Positions 35,077-42,488 of a stretch of 64,000 nt of DNA are shown here, piece by piece (the first letter of the stretch is position 1; every line of letters begins with the position of its first letter). The notes under the pieces were generated by a model. That model made no database searches. It had not been told where the DNA came from and worked only from the letters and a program-made list of their open reading frames with translations. The position numbers and the translations under genes were made by a program. The DNA comes from Rhizobium mayense. GTDB taxonomy: Bacteria; Pseudomonadota; Alphaproteobacteria; Rhizobiales; Rhizobiaceae. The DNA is taken from contig NZ_JARFYM010000013.1 in NCBI RefSeq assembly GCF_030272705.1, forward strand, positions 1-64,000. The letters are read 5' to 3'.

Positions 35077-35805
35077 TCAATGGTGGCCGCCTTCGAGATA
35101 GGCGGAACGCACTTCCGGATTGGCGAGCAGTTCCTGGCCGGAGCCGCTCATCGTCACCCGGCCGTTGACCATCACATAGGCGCGGTCGGAGAGCTTGAGC
35201 GCAGCAAAGGCGTTTTGCTCGACCAGGAAGACGGTGAGCCCCTGGGTCTTGTTCAAAACCTTGATGGCCTCGAAAATGCCCCTAACGATCAGCGGCGCAA
35301 GGCCGAGCGAAGGCTCGTCGAGCAGGAGCAGCTTCGGGCGCGCCATCAGCGCACGGCCGATCGACAGCATCTGCTGCTCGCCACCCGACAGCGTACCGCC
35401 GCGCTGTGATTGACGCTCCTTCAAGCGCGGAAACAGGGTGAAGATCTTTTCGACGTCCTCATTGAAATGTTTGAGTTTGTCGAGGCTTGCACCCATCTGC
35501 AGGTTTTCATAGACCGTCATGCGCGGGAAGATGCGCCGCCCCTCGGGCGACTGCGCAATACGCAGCCGGGCAATCTCATGCGTCGGCATGTGGGTAATGT
35601 CGCGGCCGTCGAAGATCACCGATCCGTTGCGGGCCTGCGGACTGCCGCAGATGGTCATCATCAACGTCGACTTGCCGGCGCCGTTGGCGCCGATCAGGCT
35701 GACGATTTCACCGCTGTTGACTTCGACATTGACGCCGGCGAGTGCGCGGATATTGCCGTAATAGGTTTCGACACCCTCAACTTTCAGAAGCGGTTGCCCC
35801 GTCAT
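35077..35805 (-). CDS. livF: Branched-chain amino acid ABC transporter ATPase LivF
   Basis: 242 residues. Walker A LIGANGAGKSTLM near residue 38, IAQSPEGRRIFPRMTVYENL (the LivF-specific Q-loop form), signature LSGGEQQML near 139 and Walker B LLLLDEPSLGLAPLI. It overlaps livG by one base, so the two ATPases are translated together. It energises uptake of branched-chain amino acids through LivHM. Confidence 0.95.
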   Translation of the reverse strand: MTGQPLLKVEGVETYYGNIRALAGVNVEVNSGEIVSLIGANGAGKSTLMMTICGSPQARNGSVIFDGRDITHMPTHEIARLRIAQSPEGRRIFPRMTVYENLQMGASLDKLKHFNEDVEKIFTLFPRLKERQSQRGGTLSGGEQQMLSIGRALMARPKLLLLDEPSLGLAPLIVRGIFEAIKVLNKTQGLTVFLVEQNAFAALKLSDRAYVMVNGRVTMSGSGQELLANPEVRSAYLEGGHH

Positions 35806-36677
35806 CAGCGTTCGCCCTCTTGGAGGTGCTCGACTTCAGCAATCACCTCTTCCACTTCTACATCTTCGACGCCGAGATAAGCCGCGATCACTCTTGGATC
35901 GTTCTTGACCTCATCGGGCGTGCCATCGGCAATCTTCTGTCCGTATTCGAGCACGACGACGTGGTCGGAAATTTCCATGACCACGGACATGTCGTGTTCG
36001 ATCAGAAGGATCGACGTCTCGGCATCCTTGCGAATGCCGCGCAGGAATTCGTTGAGCACCAGCGACTCGCGAGGATTGAGACCCGCGGCCGGCTCGTCCA
36101 GGCATAGGAGTTCCGGGCCGGTGCACATGGCGCGGGCGATTTCCAGACGGCGCTGCGCGCCATAGGGGAGATCGCCGGCCGGATCGTCGGCGCGATCGAT
36201 GAGATTGGCCTTTTCCAGCCAGAAGCGCGCCAGCTCGATGGCGTTCTTGGCCTCAGCGCGATATTTGCCGATGCCGAGCAGACCGAGCACGGTATAGCCG
36301 GACGCGCGCATCAGCTTGTTGTGCTGGGCCACCAACAGGTTTTCAAGCACGGTCAGGCCCGAGAATAGACGGATGTTCTGGAAGGTGCGCGCCACCTTGG
36401 CTTCGCGCGTAATCCGGAAATCCGGCAGCCGTTCCAGGAGGAATTGCTTGCCGCTTTTCTGGTTGAGCGTGATCATCCCCATCGTCGGCTTGTAGAAGCC
36501 GGTGATGCAATTGAAGACCGTGGTCTTGCCAGCGCCGTTCGGACCGATCAGCGCGGTGATATCGCCGCGCTTGGCCTCGAAGGAGAAATCGTTGATCGCC
36601 ATCAGGCCGCCGAATCTCATCGAGAGATGATCGACCTTGAGCAGGATGTCGTCAGGGGTTGCGGTGACAGCGTTCAT
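35805..36677 (-). CDS. livG: Branched-chain amino acid ABC transporter ATPase LivG
   Basis: 290 residues. Walker A LIGPNGAGKTTVFNCITGFY near residue 40, RTFQNIRLFSGLTVLENLLV, a signature variant LPYGAQRRLEIARAM typical for LivG in place of LSGGQ, and Walker B LLCLDEPAAGLNPRES. The C-terminus has an acidic extension (VEDVEVEEVIAEVEHLQEGE) longer than in the enteric protein. It overlaps livM and livF by one base each. Confidence 0.95.
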   Translation of the reverse strand: MNAVTATPDDILLKVDHLSMRFGGLMAINDFSFEAKRGDITALIGPNGAGKTTVFNCITGFYKPTMGMITLNQKSGKQFLLERLPDFRITREAKVARTFQNIRLFSGLTVLENLLVAQHNKLMRASGYTVLGLLGIGKYRAEAKNAIELARFWLEKANLIDRADDPAGDLPYGAQRRLEIARAMCTGPELLCLDEPAAGLNPRESLVLNEFLRGIRKDAETSILLIEHDMSVVMEISDHVVVLEYGQKIADGTPDEVKNDPRVIAAYLGVEDVEVEEVIAEVEHLQEGER

Positions 36678-38068
36678 CAGCCGTGGCCCTCCTTGGTAAA
36701 ACTGCCGGACACCGCTTTTCGCTCCTTGAGGAAGGCGGTCGGCTCCCGGGTTCCAACGAAACCGCGCGGTTTCAGGATCATCACCACGACCATGGCCAGG
36801 CCGAAGATCAGCATGCGGTAGAGTTCCGGCGTAAAATCCGGACCGAAGATCAACTTGAGGAATCCCATGTCGCGCAGCAGCTCCGTGCCGCCGACCATTG
36901 CGATCGCAGCGAATGCGATGCCCTTCAACGACCCCATGCCGCCGAGGACGACGATGGCCAGAATGACCGCCGATTCGAGAAACACGAAGGATTCCGGAGA
37001 GACGAAGCCTTGCCGTGCGGCGAAGAACGAGCCGGCAAAGCCGCCGAACATCGCGCCGGTGGCAAAAGCGGTCAGCTTCGTCGTCACTGTGTTGATGCCG
37101 AGCGACCGGCAGGCGATTTCGTCTTCACGCAGCGCTTCCCAAGCTCGGCCGATAGGCATGCGGCGCAGCCGCATCGTCACATAGGCGGTCAGCATGCAGA
37201 GCGCCAGGATGACGTAGAACAGGAAGATCTTGTACCAGGCCGATGAGGTCGGCAGGCCAAAGGTCCGGATGATGTTGTGCGGATCCTTGAGATCGAAAGT
37301 ATAGAGACCGAACAACGACGCCTTGGTGATGTTGGAAATGCCGAAGCTGCCCTTGGTCACATCCGTCCAGTTGGTGATCACGATGCGGATGATTTCACCG
37401 AAAGCGAGCGTCACGATCGCCAGATAGTCGCCGCGCAGGCGCAACACAGGGAAGCCGAGGATCATACCCCACAATCCGGCAAAGATGCCCGACAACGGCA
37501 GCAGGATCCAGAAGGACAGGCCGAAATGCGTCGACAACAGCGCGTAGGAATAGGCTCCGACGGCGTAGAAGGCGACATAGCCCAGGTCGAGCAGACCGGC
37601 GAGACCGACGACAATGTTCAGGCCCCAGGCAAGCATCACGTAGATCAGGATCTGGATGCCGAAATTGTCGACATAGGTCAGCGATCCCTGCGGACCAAAA
37701 AGCGCCAGCGCCAGCAGCGGATAGACGAGCAGGAACGCCAAAGCGATCTTGTTGAAGTTCCTCGATACGAAGCCTTGCTCGGCTTCGACCGGCGGGGCCT
37801 TTGCTTTGGCGGCTTTCCTGGCCGCAACCGCCGGCTGAAGGAAGACGGTCATGACGAACCGTCCGGCCGCGGCGATGGCAACGATGGACGCCAGCAAGCC
37901 CCAGCGCTGAACGATGATCAGCTTGTTGTCGATGTTCTGATCGGTCTTCAGGCCGATATAGAGCACGAACATGCCGAATGCGATGACCGCCGTCCAAAAG
38001 GCGTCGGTAATCCCTTTCTGGACAAGGCCGGGCGCGGTCTTGCCTGGAACGAAGTTTGAGCTTGCCAT
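36677..38068 (-). CDS. livM: Branched-chain amino acid ABC transporter permease LivM
   Basis: 463 residues with about ten membrane segments. The core has WGLNIVVGLAGLLDLGYVAF and LRLRGDYLAIVTLAFGEIIR, LivM family marks, and MRLRRMPIGRAWEALREDEI, the loop that meets the ATPase. The N-terminal 110 residues form an added hydrophobic domain plus linker, as in other rhizobial LivM proteins. Membrane partner of LivH. Four bases separate it from livH. Confidence 0.94.
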   Translation of the reverse strand: MASSNFVPGKTAPGLVQKGITDAFWTAVIAFGMFVLYIGLKTDQNIDNKLIIVQRWGLLASIVAIAAAGRFVMTVFLQPAVAARKAAKAKAPPVEAEQGFVSRNFNKIALAFLLVYPLLALALFGPQGSLTYVDNFGIQILIYVMLAWGLNIVVGLAGLLDLGYVAFYAVGAYSYALLSTHFGLSFWILLPLSGIFAGLWGMILGFPVLRLRGDYLAIVTLAFGEIIRIVITNWTDVTKGSFGISNITKASLFGLYTFDLKDPHNIIRTFGLPTSSAWYKIFLFYVILALCMLTAYVTMRLRRMPIGRAWEALREDEIACRSLGINTVTTKLTAFATGAMFGGFAGSFFAARQGFVSPESFVFLESAVILAIVVLGGMGSLKGIAFAAIAMVGGTELLRDMGFLKLIFGPDFTPELYRMLIFGLAMVVVMILKPRGFVGTREPTAFLKERKAVSGSFTKEGHG

Positions 38069-38072
38069 GGCG

Positions 38073-38975
38073 TTACACCTTCTCGACTTCCGGCCGTCCG
38101 AGAATACCAGTCGGCTTGAAGATCAACACGTAGGCCAGGATGCCGTAGGTCGCGACATCCTTGTACGCGATAGCGAAATTGCCCGACCAGAACGACTCGA
38201 TGAAGCCGATCATCAGGCCACCGAGAACAGCACCCGGCAGCGAGCCGATGCCGCCGAGAACGGCCGCAGTGAACGCCTTGACGCCGGGAACGAAGCCATC
38301 GGTGAAGTTGGCGACGCCATAATACATCAGGTACATCGTGCCGGCGACAGCAGCGAGCGCTGCGCCCATGATGAAGGTGACGGAAATGGTGCGGTCGACA
38401 TTGATGCCGAGCAGCGCCGCCATCTTGCGATCCTGCTCCGTGGCGCGCTGGGCGCGACCAAGTGCTGTCTTATTGACCACGTACCAGAAAGCGGCAAGCA
38501 GAACGACGGTGGCGATGAAGATGATGATCTGTTTGAGGGAAAGCGATACGCCGCCGATATTATAGACGTCACCCACCAATGTCGGGATCGGCTTGTTGCG
38601 CGGACCCTGTGCGACTTGGATGAAGTTCGACAGAACGATCGACATGCCGATTGCGGTGATCAGCGGCGCCAGGCGAAACGAACCGCGCAGCGGCCGATAG
38701 GCGACACGTTCGATCACCCAATTCCACAAGCTCGTCATCAGCATGGCGACGATGAGCATGACCAGCAGCATGATCGCCACCGGCAGGCCGGCGAAAAGCG
38801 ATACGAGAACCAGGTAAGTGATGAGAGCGGCGAAGCCGCCGAGCATGAAAACGTCGCCATGGGCAAAATTGATCATGCCGATGATGCCGTAAACCATGGT
38901 GTAGCCAATGGCGATCAGGCCGTAAATAGACCCGAGAGTCAGCCCATTAAGGAGCTGCTGGATAAAATAATCCAT
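38073..38975 (-). CDS. livH: Branched-chain amino acid ABC transporter permease LivH
   Basis: 300 residues. LLNGLTLGSIYGLIAIGYTM at the N-terminus is the classic LivH start; GMINFAHGDVFMLGGFAA and KAFTAAVLGGIGSLPGAVLG follow. About eight membrane helices. First gene of livH-M-G-F-DUF6867. Its promoter must lie in 38976-39236. Confidence 0.95.
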   Translation of the reverse strand: MDYFIQQLLNGLTLGSIYGLIAIGYTMVYGIIGMINFAHGDVFMLGGFAALITYLVLVSLFAGLPVAIMLLVMLIVAMLMTSLWNWVIERVAYRPLRGSFRLAPLITAIGMSIVLSNFIQVAQGPRNKPIPTLVGDVYNIGGVSLSLKQIIIFIATVVLLAAFWYVVNKTALGRAQRATEQDRKMAALLGINVDRTISVTFIMGAALAAVAGTMYLMYYGVANFTDGFVPGVKAFTAAVLGGIGSLPGAVLGGLMIGFIESFWSGNFAIAYKDVATYGILAYVLIFKPTGILGRPEVEKV

Positions 38976-39234
38976 ATGTCATTTCCCCTGGATGCAGAGT
39001 CTGTCGACTGCATCTCTTATTGATTAGGGTTTCCTTCGAGAGGACCCGTGAGGCCGATTCCATACTGTTTTCGAAGCAAATGTGAAGCTAAAAAGGCGAG
39101 GAATTGACAAATTCTTTTCAAATAGGCGTGCAATGGCGCAAATCGGGCCAGAAAAGACAGAAAAGCGGCACCTCCTGGCTCAAAAATAGCCAAGATGGCC
39201 CGAACGGATATTCCAGGCTGAAGACATCTTGTCA
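38976..39234. other. Upstream region of the liv operon
   Basis: About 260 bases between the livH start and the terminator of the next gene cluster. A-rich stretches are present, but I could not place a promoter with confidence and see no gene or operator. Confidence 0.35.
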
Positions 39235-39260
39235 GAAACGGGCTCCCGTGGAGCCCGTTC
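39235..39260 (-). terminator. Intrinsic terminator of the flavoprotein gene
   Basis: AACGGGCTCC (39237-39246) and GGAGCCCGTT (39250-39259) form a 10-bp stem with a 3-base loop; TTTCTG follows on the minus strand. Confidence 0.7.
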
Positions 39261-39281
39261 TTCGCCGTCTAAGCTTGATCA

Positions 39282-41708
39282 TCAGGAGCGCATGCGCGCA
39301 CCTTCGACATCGAACAACGGCTGCGGCTGCAGCGTTGCCGGCAATATTTCGCCGAGCAGTTCGATCGACCATCCCTGCGCTTCGTCGGCAATCTCTTTCG
39401 GCACGTAACCAACGGCGACCGAGACCCCGGAGGCGTGCGCATAGCCGCCCGAGGTCACCCAGCCGCAGACAGCACCGTTGTGATAGATCGGCTCGTCGCC
39501 AATGACATCGGCATCCCTGGCCGCGACGATGAAGCTGCGTAGCCTCAGGGCTCCACCCTCCGCCTTCTCCTTGGCTGCCGCTGATTTCCCTATAAAATCG
39601 GCCGCCTTGGATGTCGCGACGAACCGGCCGAGCCCGGCCTCCAGCGGCCCGTAAAGCGGACGATACTCGCGCGCCCAGCTGCCGTAGGATTTGTCGAGGC
39701 GGAGCGCGTTCAATGCCCTGAGACCAAAGAGCCTGATACCGAATTCGGCGCCCGCCTCCATCAGAAGATCGAAGAGGTAGCGCTGGTGTTCCGGCTTCAT
39801 CCAGATCTCATAACCAAGATCACCGGTGTAGGAGACACGACCTACGATGGCGGGCGCCATACCGAGATCCATCCGACGAATGGACATGAAGGGGAAAGCG
39901 GCTGCGGAAACATCCTGATGCGTCAGCTTTTCGACCAGTTTGCGCGCATTCGGTCCGGCAACGGAAAGGCCAAGCAGTGACAGGCCGAGCGCCTTCAGAT
40001 CGACCGAACCGTCCTTCGGCAGCAGGCTCTCGAACCAGCGCATATGATAGGCCTCGGCTATGCCGGAGCCAATGACGAGAAAATCCCCCTCGCCCAATTT
40101 GGCGAGCGTGAAATCGCCGATCAGCTTTCCGTCATGCTTCAGCATCGGCGCCAGCGTCATGCGACCGACGGGCGGAATACGGCAGGCAAGCAGCCGGTCG
40201 AGAAAAGCTTCCGCGCCCGGCCCCTTGACCGAATATTTGGCAAAGCCGGAGGTTTCCATCAGCCCGACGCTGTCACGCACCGCCTTGGCTTCTGCGCCGA
40301 CCACATCGAAATCGTTGGAGCGCCGCCACGAGAACTCATCCACTTCGCCCGCAGGCGCGAACCACAGCGCCTGCTCCAGACCGTAGGACGCGCCGAATAT
40401 GCCACCTGCGGCCTTGAGCTTGTCGTAGATCGGCGTCGTCAGCAGCGGCCGTGCCGCCGGCAATTCCTCGTTGGGATAGCGGATGGAGAAGCGACGCGCG
40501 TAGTTCTCGCGAACCTTGGCGTTGGTATAGGCAAGCGTCGCGTAGTCGCCATAGCGCGAGACGTCCATGGCGAAGACGTCGAAGCCGGGATCGCCGTGGA
40601 TCATCCAGTTGGCGAGCGCCAATCCCACACCGCCGCCCTGGCTGAAGCCGGCCATGACGGCGCAGGCCGACCAGTAGTTCGTCAACCCCCGCACAGGCCC
40701 GACCAGCGGATTGCCGTCCGGCGAGAAGGTGAAAGGGCCGTTGATGATCTTCTTGATGCCGGCCTTGTTGAAGGCCGGGAAATGCCGGAAGCCGACTTCG
40801 AGCTCCGGCGTGATGCGCTCGATGTCCTCGGCCAGCAGTTCATGGCCGAAATCCCAGGGCGTCGTCACCGGCGACCAGGGACGGCAGGCCTTTTCGTAGG
40901 TGCCCATCAACATGCCCTGCCGCTCCTGGCGCAGGTAGATCTCTCCGTCGAAATCGACGCAGTGCATCAGCTCCTTGCCGGTCGCCTTGTTGAAGTCGGC
41001 AACCTCCGGCATGTCCTCGGTGATCAGATACATATGCTCCATGGCGAGCACCGGCAGCTCCAGCCCGACCATGCGTCCGACCTCGCGCGCCCAGAGACCG
41101 GCGGCGTTGACGACATGCTCGGCGACGATCTCGCCCTGGTTGGTAATGACGCGCCAGGAACCGTCCTCGCGGCTCACCAGCTCTTCCACCTTGGTGTGCA
41201 GATAGATCTCAGCGCCGTTCTTCTTCGCCGAGCGGGCATAGGCATGGGTGGTGCCATAGGGATCGAGATGACCTTCGACGGGATCGTAGAGCGCGCCGAC
41301 GAATTGGTCGGGATCGAGGAGCGGCATCATCTCATGCGCTTCCTTCGGCGTCAGCAACGTCGCCTCCAGGCCGTTGTAGCGGCCCTTGGCGAGGATCGAT
41401 TTCAGCCAGTCGAAACGCTGCGGCGTCGCCGCCAACATCAGGCCGGATGTCATATGCAGCCCGATATCCTGGCCGGAATAGTCCTGGATCTCCTTATAGA
41501 GTTCGACCGTGTATTTCTGCAGCTTGGCGACATTGGGATCGCCGTTGATCGTGTGCATGCCGCCGGCCGCGTGCCAGGTCGACCCGGAGGTCAGCTCGGA
41601 ACGTTCGAGCAGCACGACATCCGTCCAGCCGAATTTCGTCAGGTGATAAAGCACCGAACATCCGACGACCCCGCCGCCGATGACGACGACTTTGGCATGG
41701 CTTTTCAT
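39282..41708 (-). CDS. Dimethylglycine/sarcosine dehydrogenase-like flavoprotein (DAO-GcvT fusion)
   Basis: 808 residues. Residues 1-370 are an FAD oxidoreductase of the DAO family (AKVVVIGGGVVGCSVLYHL; ERSELTSGSTWHAAGGMH, with the His that carries covalent FAD in relatives). Residues about 370-430 are an FAO_M linker and 430-808 a glycine cleavage T-type folate-binding domain (YSVKGPGAEAFLDRLLACRI; YTGDLGYEIW; RALNALRLDKSYGSWAREYR). It should oxidise an N-methyl amino acid (dimethylglycine or sarcosine) and pass the methyl to tetrahydrofolate. The soxBDAG operon lies upstream on the same strand after 219 bases. Confidence 0.9.
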   Translation of the reverse strand: MKSHAKVVVIGGGVVGCSVLYHLTKFGWTDVVLLERSELTSGSTWHAAGGMHTINGDPNVAKLQKYTVELYKEIQDYSGQDIGLHMTSGLMLAATPQRFDWLKSILAKGRYNGLEATLLTPKEAHEMMPLLDPDQFVGALYDPVEGHLDPYGTTHAYARSAKKNGAEIYLHTKVEELVSREDGSWRVITNQGEIVAEHVVNAAGLWAREVGRMVGLELPVLAMEHMYLITEDMPEVADFNKATGKELMHCVDFDGEIYLRQERQGMLMGTYEKACRPWSPVTTPWDFGHELLAEDIERITPELEVGFRHFPAFNKAGIKKIINGPFTFSPDGNPLVGPVRGLTNYWSACAVMAGFSQGGGVGLALANWMIHGDPGFDVFAMDVSRYGDYATLAYTNAKVRENYARRFSIRYPNEELPAARPLLTTPIYDKLKAAGGIFGASYGLEQALWFAPAGEVDEFSWRRSNDFDVVGAEAKAVRDSVGLMETSGFAKYSVKGPGAEAFLDRLLACRIPPVGRMTLAPMLKHDGKLIGDFTLAKLGEGDFLVIGSGIAEAYHMRWFESLLPKDGSVDLKALGLSLLGLSVAGPNARKLVEKLTHQDVSAAAFPFMSIRRMDLGMAPAIVGRVSYTGDLGYEIWMKPEHQRYLFDLLMEAGAEFGIRLFGLRALNALRLDKSYGSWAREYRPLYGPLEAGLGRFVATSKAADFIGKSAAAKEKAEGGALRLRSFIVAARDADVIGDEPIYHNGAVCGWVTSGGYAHASGVSVAVGYVPKEIADEAQGWSIELLGEILPATLQPQPLFDVEGARMRS

Positions 41709-41927
41709 CTAAAAATCCCCTGTGTTCGGCGCGAAGTCTGCGAGAGTTTTCCCGTGCAACCGGCCGTATTTGCGGGGCAGCCTAGAGACTATCCGGAAGG
41801 CCAAATAGCCCGATCTGCGAAGCCGATCTGCCTGTTTGCGCCATCGCAATTGTTCGGATCGCGCCATTCCGTTCCCAGCGCACAAGCCCTTCGCAAAACC
41901 ACCCTGGACCCTTTCCGGCTTATGCGT

Positions 41928-42482
41928 CTAGTCGGCAAACCCGGTCGTCAGCGCGAATTCCCGACCCATCTCCATCAGCTCTTCGAACACGCTGCCGGCA
42001 TAGGACCGCGGGACGATGATCTCGAAATGGTCGGGACCGGTACGGGCCAGATTGGCACTGACGTGGCAGCACAGCATATTGGCCGACTGTCCCTCGGCGA
42101 AGACTTGCGGATGCAGGTCCACAGCGACGCATTTCGCCAGGATGCGACGAACGCTCGGGCCCGAGATGCGCAAGATCACCCGGCCATCGCTCTGTTCGAC
42201 GAAGGAAACGCGATCGGCGTCCAGAATAGCAAGATCGCGCGCCAGGCTTTCGGCCCCCAGCACTTCCGATACCGCCAGCCACTCGTCCGGCCCGGCATGA
42301 CGCACCGAAATGTCCGACATCGCCTTCAGCGCCGCCAGTGTCCATTCTTCCTGTCCGGCATGAGCAAGCACGGAGAAAATGACGGGGCGACGGACCACGG
42401 CAAGATGATTCGGATTTGGCTCACCCTCGAAGCCGGAAATATGATCTTCCAGCACATGCCGGTTTTGATATGAGACGCTCAT
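41928..42482 (-). CDS. soxG: Sarcosine oxidase gamma subunit SoxG
   Basis: 184 residues. The C-terminal part (CVAVDLHPQVFAEGQSANML, then TGPDHFEIIVPRSYAGSVFE) matches the SoxG family, a small subunit with a GcvT-like fold. It is the last gene of soxB-D-A-G, six bases after soxA. Heterotetrameric sarcosine oxidase turns sarcosine, O2 and tetrahydrofolate to glycine, H2O2 and methylene-folate. The 219 bases after it hold no visible gene. Confidence 0.9.
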   Translation of the reverse strand: MSVSYQNRHVLEDHISGFEGEPNPNHLAVVRRPVIFSVLAHAGQEEWTLAALKAMSDISVRHAGPDEWLAVSEVLGAESLARDLAILDADRVSFVEQSDGRVILRISGPSVRRILAKCVAVDLHPQVFAEGQSANMLCCHVSANLARTGPDHFEIIVPRSYAGSVFEELMEMGREFALTTGFAD

Positions 42483-42488
42483 CGATCC

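Noticed and set aside
40044-42473. 809-codon plus-strand frame over the DAO-GcvT and soxG genes
   Set aside because: Antisense shadow; the minus strand has unmistakable FAD and folate motifs, and the plus product is low in recognisable structure.
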